Assembly (NCBI RefSeq): GCF_014635305.1
Contig: NZ_BMCS01000001.1
Coordinates: forward strand, 1,736,001-1,800,000
From: Williamsia phyllosphaerae
GTDB taxonomy: Bacteria > Actinomycetota > Actinomycetes > Mycobacteriales > Mycobacteriaceae
Length of the DNA: 64,000 nt
Direction: 5' to 3'
In this document: positions 1 to 8,393 of the stretch, in pieces
How positions within the stretch are numbered: position 1 is the stretch's first letter
Layout: every line of letters starts with the position of its first letter
Notes under the pieces: model-generated
The model's database searches: none
Told to the model about the DNA's origin: nothing
What the model saw: only the letters and a program-made list of their open reading frames with translations
Position numbers and translations under genes: made by a program

Positions 1-614
1 CCCTGCTCGACGACCTCGGTGTGGAACTCGTGTTCGCGCCGACGGTCACCGACATGTACCCGAACGGCCCGCGCACCACGGTGCTGCCGGGTCCGCTCGG
101 TGCCGAGCTCGAGGGCCAGTCGCGGCCCACGCATTTCGCCGGGATGCTGACCGTCGTCGCCAAGCTGCTGTCCATCGCAGCACCCCACGCCGCCTTCTTC
201 GGCGAGAAGGACTACCAGCAGCTCGTGCTGGTGCGCCAGATGGTCACCGACCTCAACATGGGCATCGACATCGTCGGCGTCCCGACGGTGCGTGAATCCG
301 ACGGTCTCGCGATGTCGAGTCGCAACGCCTACCTCGGTCCCGAACACCGGGCGGCGGCGACCGCGCTGTCGGCGGCGCTCGTGGCGGGCGCCCACGCCGC
401 GGCCGGTGGGGCGCAGGCCATCATCGACACCGCGTCGGCGGTCCTGGCGCACGCCCCCGAGATCGACGTCGACTACCTCGAGGTGCGCGGCACCGATCTG
501 GGTCCCGCCCCGGAACACGGTGACGGACGGCTGCTCGTCGCCGCCCGCCTCGGGTCCACCCGCCTCATCGACAACGTCGGCGTCGCCGTCGGCACCGGCT
601 TCTTATCAGAGTGA
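1..614 (+). CDS. panC: Pantothenate synthetase, C-terminal part (cut by left edge)
   Basis: ATP-dependent condensation of pantoate with beta-alanine to pantothenate, in the cytosol. The gene enters from the left edge in the frame starting at base 3, so the N-terminal HIGH-like ATP site is not in the window. Visible family motifs are FFGEKDYQQ near the middle and [11 protein letters not shown] shortly after, both part of the nucleotidylyl-transferase active site. The stop at 612-614 is followed 7 bases later by panD, which makes the beta-alanine substrate, so the two form one operon. The assignment rests on motifs plus the panC-panD-coaX order, which is conserved in mycobacteria. A methionine at base 21 is internal and is not the start. 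Confidence 0.95.
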   Translation, partial: LLDDLGVELVFAPTVTDMYPNGPRTTVLPGPLGAELEGQSRPTHFAGMLTVVAKLLSIAAPHAAFFGEKDYQQLVLVRQMVTDLNMGIDIVGVPTVRESDGLAMSSRNAYLGPEHRAAATALSAALVAGAHAAAGGAQAIIDTASAVLAHAPEIDVDYLEVRGTDLGPAPEHGDGRLLVAARLGSTRLIDNVGVAVGTGFLSE

Positions 615-621
615 GGTAGAC

Positions 622-1047
622 ATGTTTCGCACCATGATGACGTCGAAGATCCACCGCGCGACCGTCACCCAGGCCGATCTGCACTACGTCGGTTCGGTGA
701 CCATCGACGCGGATCTGCTCGACGCCGCGGATCTGCTCGAGGGCGAGCAGGTGACGATCGTCGACATCGACAACGGCAACCGTCTCGAGACCTACGCCAT
801 CGCCGGCGAACGCGGCTCGGGTGTCATCGGGATCAACGGCGCCGCTGCCCATCTCGTGCACCCGGGGGATCTGGTCATCATCATCGCCTACGGCATCCTC
901 AGCCCCGCCGAGATCGACGGGTACGCACCGCGCGTGGTGTTCGTCGACGAGCGCAACCGCATCGACGAGCTCGGTTCCGATCCCGCGCACGCGCCGGTCG
1001 GGTCGGGTCTGCTCGACCCGCGCGAGCCCGCATCGGCCCTGGGCTGA
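622..1047 (+). CDS. panD: Aspartate 1-decarboxylase
   Basis: Pyruvoyl-dependent decarboxylation of L-aspartate to beta-alanine for pantothenate synthesis. The 141-residue protein starts [18 protein letters not shown]. The self-cleavage site is the conserved Gly24-Ser25 in HYVGS, where Ser25 becomes the pyruvoyl group. Further family sequence ([23 protein letters not shown]) is intact. The C-terminal tail after about residue 118 is rich in Pro, Gly and Ala, as in mycobacterial PanD, where the tail is known to matter for enzyme stability. It lies between panC and coaX with single-digit spacing, so it is translated from the same message. Confidence 0.97.
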   Translation: MFRTMMTSKIHRATVTQADLHYVGSVTIDADLLDAADLLEGEQVTIVDIDNGNRLETYAIAGERGSGVIGINGAAAHLVHPGDLVIIIAYGILSPAEIDGYAPRVVFVDERNRIDELGSDPAHAPVGSGLLDPREPASALG

Positions 1048-1048
1048 C

Positions 1049-1855
1049 GTGCTCCTCGCACTCGACGTCGGCAACACGAACATCCATCTCGGGGTGTTCG
1101 CGGGCAAGGGCGAGAACGCGAGGCTGGTGCACGACTGGCGGATGCGGACCGAACCGAAGATGACGGCCGACGAGTTGGCGCTGTCGCTGCGGGGGCTGCT
1201 CGGTCCCGACGTGGAACGGGTGGTCTCGGTCGTCGGGTTGTCCACGGTCCCATCGCTTCTGCGCGAGATGCGGGTGATGGTGTCGAAGTACTTCGGGGCC
1301 GGCCCACACGTCCTGCTCGAGCCCGGTCTGCGGACCGGTGTGCCGTTGCTCGTCGACAACCCCAAGGAGGTCGGCACCGACCGCGTCGCCAACGCCCTGG
1401 CAGCCCATGCGACGTACGGGGGTGCCTGCATCATCGTCGATTTCGGGACCACGACACTCGTCGACGCGGTCTCGGCCGCCGGTGAGTTCCTCGGTGGCGC
1501 CATCGCCCCAGGTATCGACCTGGCCGTCGACGCCCTCGCCGTGCGCACGGTGACGCTGCGCCGGGTCGAACTCCTGCCGCCCCGCAGCGTGATCGGCAAG
1601 AACACCGTCGAGGCGCTCCAGTCGGGCATCCTCTACGGGTTCGCGGGGCAGGTCGACGGACTGGTGTCGCGGGTGCAGCGCGACATCCCCGGTTTCTCCG
1701 GGCCCGACGTCACCGTCGTGGCCACCGGCTATCTCGCCCCACTGGTCTTCGACGAGTGCCAGACGCTGACGGTGCATCACCCGTACCTGACGCTCGACGG
1801 ACTGCGGCTGGTGTTCGAGCGGCAACTCGAGGGCCCGCGCACCAAGAAGCGTTGA
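1049..1855 (+). CDS. coaX: Type III pantothenate kinase
   Basis: Phosphorylates pantothenate, the first step of CoA synthesis. The protein is 268 residues from a GTG at 1049, one base after the panD stop. The start is chosen because LLALDVGNTNIHLGVF begins immediately and holds the phosphate-binding DxGNT loop. Other ASKHA-fold motifs are GTDRVANALAA (pantothenate site) and VDFGTTTLVDAV followed by GGAIAPG. Length matches the family, roughly 250-270. This class is not inhibited by CoA and is the form commonly partnered with panCD in actinobacteria. The stop codon overlaps a TTGACA that may be the -35 of the next transcript. Confidence 0.96.
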   Translation: MLLALDVGNTNIHLGVFAGKGENARLVHDWRMRTEPKMTADELALSLRGLLGPDVERVVSVVGLSTVPSLLREMRVMVSKYFGAGPHVLLEPGLRTGVPLLVDNPKEVGTDRVANALAAHATYGGACIIVDFGTTTLVDAVSAAGEFLGGAIAPGIDLAVDALAVRTVTLRRVELLPPRSVIGKNTVEALQSGILYGFAGQVDGLVSRVQRDIPGFSGPDVTVVATGYLAPLVFDECQTLTVHHPYLTLDGLRLVFERQLEGPRTKKR

Positions 1856-1882
1856 CACCGCGGCGCACAGATGTGGCACACT
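1852..1882 (+). promoter_or_regulatory. Putative promoter for leader peptide and rhodanese-like gene
   Basis: TTGACA at 1852-1857, overlapping the coaX stop, is followed 19 bases later by CACACT at 1877-1882, a weak -10 hexamer. If transcription begins 8 bases further on at G1890, the message would start exactly on a GTG codon of the cysteine leader, which is the leaderless arrangement common in this lineage. The spacer is slightly long, so this is an inference. Confidence 0.45.
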
Positions 1883-1889
1883 TGTCCGC

Positions 1890-1928
1890 GTGATGACGCA
1901 GAGCGCACTGGAGTGTTGTCGGGGCTGA
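1890..1928 (+). CDS. Cys-Cys leader peptide (putative cysteine-responsive uORF)
   Basis: A 12-codon ORF, GTG then ATG, reads V-M-T-Q-S-A-L-E-C-C-R-G-stop, with adjacent TGT-TGT cysteine codons at 1914-1919. It ends 48 bases before the rhodanese-like start. Polycysteine, often leaderless, upstream ORFs in front of sulfur-metabolism genes are known from mycobacteria, where ribosome stalling at Cys codons during cysteine shortage exposes the downstream ribosome site. The codon content, position and downstream hairpin fit that model. That the peptide is translated is inferred, not shown. Confidence 0.6.
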   Translation: MMTQSALECCRG

Positions 1929-1954
1929 TACGCCTCGCCATCCTGTGCTGCTCG

Positions 1955-1970
1955 CCTCTCACATTCGAGG
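1955..1970 (+). promoter_or_regulatory. Possible RBS-sequestering hairpin
   Basis: CCTC at 1955-1958 can pair with GAGG at 1967-1970, the Shine-Dalgarno-like GAGGA in front of the ATG at 1977. The stem is short, only 4 base pairs. It is placed where stalling in the upstream leader could change access to the site. Weak on its own; listed because of the leader peptide. Confidence 0.3.
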
Positions 1971-1976
1971 ACTCTC

Positions 1977-2486
1977 ATGTCTGCTGCTCTCCTGATCGAT
2001 TCCCGTCCGCATTCGGCCGCCCGATCGGCTGCCCCCACCGCACCCTCGTATCGGCCCGCGACCCCGGTCACAGCGAGCGCCGTGCGCACGGTCTCGGTCA
2101 CCGTCGACGACTACGTGGCTGCTGTTGCCGCAGGTCACCGCGTGGTCGACATCCGCTCGCAACGCCAGCGCGACGCCGACGGCATCATCTCCGGCGCCCT
2201 GGCCATCGACCCGTCGGTGCTGCTCGACCGGCTCGTCCCCGGCTCGTCGAACGCTCTGCGGGCGGCGGCGTCGGATGCCCGCTGGATCCTGGTGAGCTCG
2301 GACGGTCACGACGCCGAGTGGTCGGCGTGGCACCTGCAGGCCCGCGGTGTCGCGGGTACCCGCTTCCTGCTGGGTGGTCTCGACGCCCTGCGTGAGCGTG
2401 CCCGTCGCGACGCGGCGGCCGGTCGTGTGCGCCTGCCGCTGTCGGAGCAGGGGCACCGCGACCTGGCCATCATCGCTGCGCACTGA
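1977..2486 (+). CDS. Rhodanese-like domain protein without catalytic cysteine
   Basis: A 169-residue protein. An N-terminal Ala/Ser/Pro-rich segment (1-40) is followed by a rhodanese-like fold: TVDDYVAAVAAGHRVVDIRSQ, the GIISGALAID strand-turn, and ILVSSDGHDAEWSAWHL where rhodaneses carry the active-site loop. The usual CxxGxR cysteine is replaced, with Ser-Ser-Asp-Gly at that place, so sulfurtransferase activity is doubtful. The whole protein has no cysteine, and its only methionine is the initiator. The gene sits between coaX and lysS, the place of a small gene in mycobacteria, and is preceded by a Cys-Cys leader peptide. Function is unknown; a sulfur-limitation role is an inference from composition and leader. 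Confidence 0.75.
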   Translation: MSAALLIDSRPHSAARSAAPTAPSYRPATPVTASAVRTVSVTVDDYVAAVAAGHRVVDIRSQRQRDADGIISGALAIDPSVLLDRLVPGSSNALRAAASDARWILVSSDGHDAEWSAWHLQARGVAGTRFLLGGLDALRERARRDAAAGRVRLPLSEQGHRDLAIIAAH

Positions 2487-2507
2487 GGTGCCGATAGGGT
2501 CGTCCGG

Positions 2508-4034
2508 GTGAGTGACGCAACGGCAACGCCCGGACCCGACAGCCCCTCGGACGACCAGATCCCCGAACAGCAGCGCATCCGTTCGGAGAAGCGTGCGCGG
2601 TTGCTGGCCTCCGGTGTGCAGGCCTACCCGGTGTCCATCCCGCGCACCCACTCGCTGGCCGAGATCCGCCGTCTGTACCCGGATCTGGAGACCGACACGG
2701 CCACCGGTGACCACGTCGGTGTCGTGGGCCGGGTCATGTTCGTGCGCAACAAGGGCAAGCTGTGCTTCGGGACGCTGCAGGAGGGCGACGGAACGCAGCT
2801 GCAGGTGATGATCAGCTTCAACGGGGTGGGTGAGCAGGCCCTCGCCGCCTGGAAGTCCGATGTCGACCTCGGTGACTTCGTCTTCGTGCACGGCGAGGTC
2901 ATCAGTTCGCGGACCGGCGAGCTCAGTGTGATGGCCGACGACTGGCAGATGGCGTCGAAGGCATTGCGGCCGTTGCCGGTTGCGCACAAGGAGCTGAGCG
3001 AGGAGTCCCGTGTCCGGCAGCGTTACGTGGATCTCATCGTGCGTCCCGCGGCGCGGACGACCGCGCGGACCCGTATCGCCGTAATCCACGAACTGCGCTC
3101 CGCGCTGCGCGATCGTTCCTTCCTGGAGGTGGAGACGCCGATGCTGCAGACCCAGCCCGGTGGTGCCGCCGCACGTCCGTTCGTGACCCATTCGAATGCG
3201 CTCGACATCGACCTCTATCTGCGGATCGCGCCGGAATTGTTCCTCAAGCGCTGTGTGGTCGGCGGAATGGAGCGTGTCTTCGAGATCAACCGCAATTTCC
3301 GTAACGAGGGTGTCGATTCCACCCATTCGCCGGAATTCGGGATGCTCGAGACCTATCAGGCCTACGGCACCTACGACGATTCCGCGGTGATGACCCGGGA
3401 ACTGGTCCAGGAGGTGTCGCAGCGCGCCCTGGGGACGCTGCAACCGACGATGGCCGACGGCAGCACCTACGACCTGTCCGGTGAGTGGACGACGGTGTCG
3501 ATGTACCCGTCGCTCTCGGAGGCGCTGGGGGAGGAGATCACCCCGCAGACGTCGGTCGACGACCTGCTGTCGATCGCCGGCCGGGTGGGCCTGGATGTGC
3601 CCTCGGGCAAGGGATACGGGCACGGCAAGCTGGTCGAGGAGTTGTGGGAGCACCAGGTGGGCGAGCACATCGACTCCCCGTTGTTCGTCCGCGACTTCCC
3701 GGTCGAGACGTCGCCGCTGACCCGTGACCACCGGTCGATCCCGGGCGTCGTCGAGAAGTGGGACCTCTACATCCGTGGATTCGAGTTGGCGACCGGTTAT
3801 TCGGAATTGATCGACCCGGTCATCCAGCGTGAGCGATTCGCCGATCAGGCGCGCCTCGCGTCGGCCGGTGACGACGAGGCGATGGTTCTCGACGAGGAAT
3901 TCCTGACCGCGATGGAGCACGGGATGCCGCCGACGACGGGCACCGGCATGGGTATCGACCGCCTGTTGATGGCGCTGACCGGATTGGGCATTCGGGAGAC
4001 CATTCTGTTCCCGCTGGTGAAGCCGAACGAATGA
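2508..4034 (+). CDS. lysS: Lysyl-tRNA synthetase, class II
   Basis: Charges tRNA-Lys in the cytosol. The 508-residue protein starts with GTG at 2508, 21 bases after the rhodanese-like stop. An OB-fold anticodon-binding domain occupies about residues 60-170 ([21 protein letters not shown]). The class II catalytic core follows, with motif 2 in [17 protein letters not shown] and motif 3 in [15 protein letters not shown] near the C-terminus. Length is standard, and there is no extra membrane domain of the LysX type. Its place before lsr2 is the conserved mycobacterial order. Confidence 0.97.
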   Translation: MSDATATPGPDSPSDDQIPEQQRIRSEKRARLLASGVQAYPVSIPRTHSLAEIRRLYPDLETDTATGDHVGVVGRVMFVRNKGKLCFGTLQEGDGTQLQVMISFNGVGEQALAAWKSDVDLGDFVFVHGEVISSRTGELSVMADDWQMASKALRPLPVAHKELSEESRVRQRYVDLIVRPAARTTARTRIAVIHELRSALRDRSFLEVETPMLQTQPGGAAARPFVTHSNALDIDLYLRIAPELFLKRCVVGGMERVFEINRNFRNEGVDSTHSPEFGMLETYQAYGTYDDSAVMTRELVQEVSQRALGTLQPTMADGSTYDLSGEWTTVSMYPSLSEALGEEITPQTSVDDLLSIAGRVGLDVPSGKGYGHGKLVEELWEHQVGEHIDSPLFVRDFPVETSPLTRDHRSIPGVVEKWDLYIRGFELATGYSELIDPVIQRERFADQARLASAGDDEAMVLDEEFLTAMEHGMPPTTGTGMGIDRLLMALTGLGIRETILFPLVKPNE

Positions 4035-4190
4035 ACTCCCGGATCGTCACGGACTTTCATGGTCTATTCGTCGATTTACGGTTACAGTGGGGATTGATTG
4101 GGGGCTGGCGCTGGGGGTTTTCGATTTAACGGGGATGCCTGGGCTGTGGCTCCGATCACTTTCGGCAATGTTCAACGATATGGGGCAAAC

Positions 4191-4523
4191 ATGGCGAAGA
4201 AAGTGACGGTCACCCTTGTGGATGACGTCGACGACAGTAAATCCGCCGATGAAACCGTGGAGTTCGGCATCGATGGCGTGACCTACGAGATCGATCTCTC
4301 GACCAAGAATGCAGCTCGTCTGCGGTCGGAGATCGACACCTGGGTGGAGCACGCACGTCGTGTCGGCGGCCGTCGGCGCAGCAAGGGCGCAACGCCCTCC
4401 GCTGCGGTCGACCGTGGTCAGTCCGCGGCCATCCGGGATTGGGCACGGCGTAACGGCCACGGCGTCTCCGCGCGTGGACGTGTTTCGGGAGAGATCGTGG
4501 AGCTCTACAACGCCGCACACTGA
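4191..4523 (+). CDS. lsr2: Lsr2 nucleoid-associated xenogeneic silencer
   Basis: H-NS-like protein that oligomerises and binds AT-rich DNA to silence horizontally acquired genes. The 110-residue protein starts [16 protein letters not shown]; this start is chosen over an upstream in-frame ATG at 4098 because the family begins exactly here. The N-terminal dimerisation domain covers about residues 1-60. The C-terminal DNA-binding domain ([19 protein letters not shown]) carries the RGR minor-groove clamp. The 156-base upstream region is relatively AT-rich, as expected for an autoregulated lsr2. In mycobacteria clpC1 follows lsr2; here the steroid gene fadD3 follows on the other strand, so synteny breaks at this point. 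Confidence 0.96.
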   Translation: MAKKVTVTLVDDVDDSKSADETVEFGIDGVTYEIDLSTKNAARLRSEIDTWVEHARRVGGRRRSKGATPSAAVDRGQSAAIRDWARRNGHGVSARGRVSGEIVELYNAAH

Positions 4524-4557
4524 TACACGATGGGCCGGGTGAACACCCGGTCCACGT

Positions 4558-4597
4558 CGACGCCCGGTTGCCTGATCACAACGGCAGCCGGGCGTCG
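4558..4597 (+). terminator. Hairpin terminator after lsr2
   Basis: Inverted repeat with arms 4558-4572 and 4583-4597 (CGACGCCCGG... pairing with ...CCGGGCGTCG) around a short loop, 34 bases after the lsr2 stop. There is no strong T-run, as is usual in this lineage. It probably separates lsr2 from the convergent fadD3. The remaining bases to 4699 show nothing else. Confidence 0.7.
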
Positions 4598-4699
4598 TCG
4601 TGTGTGGATTGTGTGTCGATAAAACTGTTTGTGCGTACAAAACTCGCGTTCCGAGTTTGATTTGATGTGCTTTGCCGCGAATTAAGAAGATGATTTACA

Positions 4700-6277
4700 T
4701 CACGTCAGTGAAGAGAGTTCACGTTTAAGAATTTTCCCTGCCGCATTTCGGGGGAATTCGTCGATGACGACGACACTGCGCGGGACCTTGAAATTGGCGA
4801 GTGTGGACCGGCAGTGGGCGATCACCTCGTCCTCGGAGATGTGCGCCCCACTCCGCACCGTGAGGTACGCCCGTCCCACCTCACCCAGGCGTTCGTCCGG
4901 GACCCCGATGACGGCCGCCTCGGTGACCGCGTCGAATCGCACGAGGGTCTGCTCGACCTCCGCGGGATAGACGTTGAAACCCCCGCAGATGTACATGTCC
5001 TTCAGTCGGTCGGTGATGCGCAGGTTGCCGCGCTCGTCGATCGTCCCGATGTCCCCGGTGTGCAACCACCCGTCGGCGTCGATGGTCTCGGCCGTCGCCG
5101 TCTCGTCGTCGAGATAGCCGCGCATCACCATGTCGCCCCGCGCCAGCACCTCGCCGGCGTCGGAGAGCGCGATCTCCATCCCCGCAAAGGCGCGGCCGCA
5201 CGTGTTCGCCACCGTCTCGTCATCGTCGTCGGGCGTGCAGGTCGAGACGAACCCGCTCGTCTCGCTCAGCCCGTAGGCGGTGATGACCGTCGCGACTCCG
5301 AGGTCGCGCTGGATGCGCTCCACCAGGACCACCGGCACGATCGCCGCACCGGTGACGACCAGCCGCAGGCTCGACAGATCATGGTCGACGCGGGAGTCGG
5401 CGTCGAGGATGGTCTGGAAGATGGTCGGCGCGCCGGGGAAGACCGTGGCCCGCTGTGACGCGACCAGGGTCATCGCGGCCTCGGCGGAGTACACCGCCAG
5501 CGGGAGCATCGTCACGCCGAACAGGGTGCAGGCGAGGATGCCGGCCTTGTAGCCGAAGGTGTGGAAGTACGGGTTGACCATCAGGTAGCGGTCGTCTGTG
5601 CTCAGCGCCCCGTTGGCGCCCCACGCGCGGGCCCCGGCCGCCGACTGCCGGTGTTCGGCGACCACCCCCTTGCTGCGCCCGGTGGTGCCCGAGGTGAACA
5701 GGATGTCGGAGACGTCATCGGGTCGGACCGCGTCGGCGCGGGTGTCGGCCTCGGCGCGGTCGGAGTCGGTGGCCGACGAGAGGAAGTCGTTCCAGTCGAT
5801 GCCGTGGTCGGCGCGGGTGCAGTCGTCGGCGTCGAGTCGGATCCGGATCGATGCGATCAGGTCGGTGTCGGCGGGCAGGTCGGCCAGTGCGGCGAGTTCG
5901 GCGAGGCGGTCGACGCCCAGGAACACCCCGGGCACCACCAGCGCGCGGGAGTGGGTCCGGACCAGGACGTCGAGGACCTCGGTCGCGGTGTACCGCGTGT
6001 TGACCGGCACGAGGGTGGCGCCGACGAAGTGCGCGCCCAGAGCGGCGATCGGCCAGTGCACGCTGTTGGGCGCCCAGATGGCCACGCGATCACCGGCGCC
6101 GATGCCCTGTCGGATCAGAGCGCCCGCGAAGGTGCGGACCGCCCCCAGCAACTCCGACCAGGTCAGCTCGATGTCCTCGCCCCACTGCGAGTCGACCACC
6201 GCGATCTGATCGGGCCACATCAGTGCCGCACGACGCAGCGCCTGCGGCGTGGTCTGCACCAGGTCCACGTCGGTCAC
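4700..6277 (-). CDS. fadD3: HIP-CoA ligase FadD3
   Basis: Adenylate-forming enzyme that activates the C/D-ring propionate HIP (3aa-H-4a(3'-propanoate)-7ab-methylhexahydro-1,5-indanedione) with CoA, the entry to steroid C/D-ring catabolism. The 525-residue protein starts at a GTG at 6277 (VTDVDLVQTTPQALRRAA), with the operator just upstream. AMP-binding signatures are ILFTSGTTGRSKGVV near residue 180, YGLSETSG, and the C-terminal hinge and lysine region FPRNAAGKILKREL. It is transcribed away from fadE30 with a KstR2-type palindrome between them, the same divergent pair as mycobacterial fadD3/fadE30. The specific substrate is inferred from sequence resemblance and this context. Confidence 0.88.
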   Translation of the reverse strand: MTDVDLVQTTPQALRRAALMWPDQIAVVDSQWGEDIELTWSELLGAVRTFAGALIRQGIGAGDRVAIWAPNSVHWPIAALGAHFVGATLVPVNTRYTATEVLDVLVRTHSRALVVPGVFLGVDRLAELAALADLPADTDLIASIRIRLDADDCTRADHGIDWNDFLSSATDSDRAEADTRADAVRPDDVSDILFTSGTTGRSKGVVAEHRQSAAGARAWGANGALSTDDRYLMVNPYFHTFGYKAGILACTLFGVTMLPLAVYSAEAAMTLVASQRATVFPGAPTIFQTILDADSRVDHDLSSLRLVVTGAAIVPVVLVERIQRDLGVATVITAYGLSETSGFVSTCTPDDDDETVANTCGRAFAGMEIALSDAGEVLARGDMVMRGYLDDETATAETIDADGWLHTGDIGTIDERGNLRITDRLKDMYICGGFNVYPAEVEQTLVRFDAVTEAAVIGVPDERLGEVGRAYLTVRSGAHISEDEVIAHCRSTLANFKVPRSVVVIDEFPRNAAGKILKRELSSLT

Positions 6278-6289
6278 ATCGGAAAACCT

Positions 6290-6303
6290 AGCAAACGCTT
6301 GGT
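6290..6303. promoter_or_regulatory. KstR2 operator in fadD3-fadE30 intergenic region
   Basis: AGCAAACGCTTGGT matches the KstR2 consensus AnCAAGnnCTTGnT at 9 of 10 fixed positions. It lies 13 bases before the fadD3 start and 18 before the fadE30 start, so it can block both divergent promoters. KstR2 is released by HIP-CoA, the FadD3 product. Confidence 0.85.
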
Positions 6304-6320
6304 AGGTTAGGCTAGCTCGC

Positions 6321-7574
6321 ATGATCTCGACCAATCTTGCCGATCGGGGCGTCGACCTGGGGCGGTATCCGGGCGGCGCGGAGGATTTCGCGCTATCGGT
6401 GCGGACCTGGCTCGACGAGAATCTGACCGGTGACTTCGCGCACCTGGCCGGTCGTGGTGGACCGGGCAGCGAGCACGAGTTCTTCGCTGAGCGGCTGGCG
6501 TGGGACCGACATCTCGCCGAATCCGGGTGGACCTGCCTCGGCTGGCCGACCGAATACGGCGGCCGCAACGCCACGATCGGTCAGCGCATCCTGTTCCACA
6601 CCGAGTACGCCCGGTCCGACGCGCCCGCCCGGGTCAACCACCTCGGCGAGGAACTGCTCGGGCCGACGCTGATCGCCTTCGGCACCGAGGCGCAGAAGGA
6701 ACGGTTCCTGCCGGGCATCGCCGATGTCACCGAGCTGTGGGCGCAGGGCTATTCCGAGCCCGGGGCGGGATCGGACCTGGCAAACGTGTCGACGACCGCG
6801 CAGCTCGTCGACGGCCGATGGGTCATCAACGGGCAGAAGGTGTGGACGTCGCTCGCGCACGTCGCGCAATGGGTCTTCGTGCTCTGCCGCGTCGAACGGG
6901 GCTCGAGCCGGCACAGGGGGTTGGGATTCCTCCTGGTGCCGTTGGACCAGCCCGGCATCACCGTGCGCCCCATCCAACAGCTCACCGGCACATCGGAGTT
7001 CAACGAGGTCTTCTTCGACGACGCGGTCACCGACGCCGACCTGATTGTCGGCGAGCCCGGCGACGGGTGGAAGGTCGCGATGGGACTGCTCGAGTTCGAA
7101 CGCGGTGTGTCCACGCTCGGCCAGCAGGTCGGCTTCGCCCGGGAGCTCGACCGGGTGGTGGCGCTGGCGAAGTCGAACGGCGCCGCCGACGACCCGACGA
7201 TCCGCGAGCGCATCATCACCGCCTGGGTGGGGTTGCGCGTGATGCGCGCCCACGCCGAGCGCACCCTGGCCGCGGTCGACACCGGCGGTGCGGGCGGGCA
7301 GGCGTCGGTGTCGAAGCTGCAGTGGGCCAACTGGCATCGCGACCTCGGTGAGCTGGCGGTGGCCGTGCAGGGCGCGCCGTCGCTGATCGCCCCGGACGCC
7401 ACGACCGAGGGTGTCCCGAACGACATCACCACCCCCGACCGGGTGGAACTCGATGAGTGGCAACGTCTTTTCCTCTTCACACGCGCCGACACCATCTACG
7501 GCGGCTCGAACGAGGTCCAGCGCAACATCATCGCCGAGCGGGTGCTCGGACTACCGCGAGAGGCACGCGAGTGA
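6321..7574 (+). CDS. fadE30: Acyl-CoA dehydrogenase FadE30
   Basis: FAD-dependent dehydrogenase of the KstR2 regulon that desaturates the propionyl-CoA side chain of HIP-CoA type intermediates. The 417-residue protein shows acyl-CoA dehydrogenase features: LWAQGYSEPGAGSDLA (flavin loop), VINGQKVWTSLAH, and the C-terminal IYGGSNEVQRNIIAERVLG that binds the partner FAD. It begins at ATG 6321, 18 bases beyond the KstR2 box, and heads an operon with ipdF and fadA6. Its stop overlaps the next start as GTGA. Unlike the side-chain FadE pairs at the other end of the window, it has no adjacent second subunit. Confidence 0.87.
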   Translation: MISTNLADRGVDLGRYPGGAEDFALSVRTWLDENLTGDFAHLAGRGGPGSEHEFFAERLAWDRHLAESGWTCLGWPTEYGGRNATIGQRILFHTEYARSDAPARVNHLGEELLGPTLIAFGTEAQKERFLPGIADVTELWAQGYSEPGAGSDLANVSTTAQLVDGRWVINGQKVWTSLAHVAQWVFVLCRVERGSSRHRGLGFLLVPLDQPGITVRPIQQLTGTSEFNEVFFDDAVTDADLIVGEPGDGWKVAMGLLEFERGVSTLGQQVGFARELDRVVALAKSNGAADDPTIRERIITAWVGLRVMRAHAERTLAAVDTGGAGGQASVSKLQWANWHRDLGELAVAVQGAPSLIAPDATTEGVPNDITTPDRVELDEWQRLFLFTRADTIYGGSNEVQRNIIAERVLGLPREARE

Positions 7575-8371
7575 ATGCATCTCCACTGTCGACACCGCCG
7601 GAGGAGATCCCCGGACACGGGCTGCTGCTCGGGAAGAAGGTCGTCGTGACCGCGGCGGCCGGCACGGGCATCGGGTTCGCCTCGGCGCGGCGCGCGCTGC
7701 TGGAGGGCGCCGACGTCCTCGTCAGTGATTTCCACGAGCGCCGACTCGGCGAGACCGTCGAGAAGCTCGTGCTGGAGTTCCCGGATCAGACGGTGGCACA
7801 GACGGTCTGCGACGTGTCGAAGACCGATCAGGTGAACGAGCTGATCGACGTCGCGGTACGCGAGCTGGGTCAGATCGACGTGCTGATCAACAACGCAGGG
7901 CTCGGCGGTGAGACCCCGATCGTCGAGATGACCGACGACCAGTGGGACCGCGTCCTCGACATCACCCTCACCAGCACCTTCCGGGCGACGCGGGCCGCGC
8001 TGCGCTACTTCGCCGCCGCACCCCACAACGGGGTCATCGTCAACAACGCGTCGGTCCTGGGGTGGCGCGCGCAGGCCGGGCAATCCCACTACGCCGCGGG
8101 CAAGGCCGGTGTCATGGCCCTGACGAGGTGTTCGGCGGTCGAGGCCGCGGAGTACGGCGTCCGCATCAACGCCGTCGCCCCGTCGATCGCCCGGCACCCG
8201 TTCCTGGCCAAGGTGACCAGCGAGGAACTCCTCGACGACCTCGCCTCACGCGAGGCCTACGGCCGCGCGGCCGAGGTCTGGGAGATCGCCGCCACGATCG
8301 CGATGCTCGCCAGCGACTACACCACGTACCTGACCGGGGAGATCGTGTCGATCTCCAGCCAACGAGCCTGA
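7571..8371 (+). CDS. ipdF: SDR dehydrogenase IpdF (steroid C/D-ring pathway)
   Basis: Short-chain dehydrogenase of HIP degradation, thought to oxidise the 5-hydroxyl of the indane-CoA intermediate. The 266-residue protein starts at GTG 7571, overlapping the fadE30 stop; an in-frame ATG at 7457 lies inside fadE30 and is rejected. The NAD(P) loop is VVTAAAGTGIG, where the usual first glycine of TGxxxGxG is alanine, as seen in this subgroup. VLINNAGLGG follows, and the catalytic Ser/YxxxK appears as NNASVLGW then YAAGKAG. Length and place after fadE30 match the mycobacterial ipdF gene. The exact reaction is taken from that homology. Confidence 0.83.
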   Translation: MNASPLSTPPEEIPGHGLLLGKKVVVTAAAGTGIGFASARRALLEGADVLVSDFHERRLGETVEKLVLEFPDQTVAQTVCDVSKTDQVNELIDVAVRELGQIDVLINNAGLGGETPIVEMTDDQWDRVLDITLTSTFRATRAALRYFAAAPHNGVIVNNASVLGWRAQAGQSHYAAGKAGVMALTRCSAVEAAEYGVRINAVAPSIARHPFLAKVTSEELLDDLASREAYGRAAEVWEIAATIAMLASDYTTYLTGEIVSISSQRA

Positions 8372-8393
8372 CCCGCACGAGGAGCCACACACC

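Noticed and set aside
1959-3920. 653-codon minus-strand open frame opposite the rhodanese-like gene and lysS
   Set aside because: Antisense shadow of lysS caused by high GC in third positions; composition is Arg/Gly/His-rich and no domain is visible.
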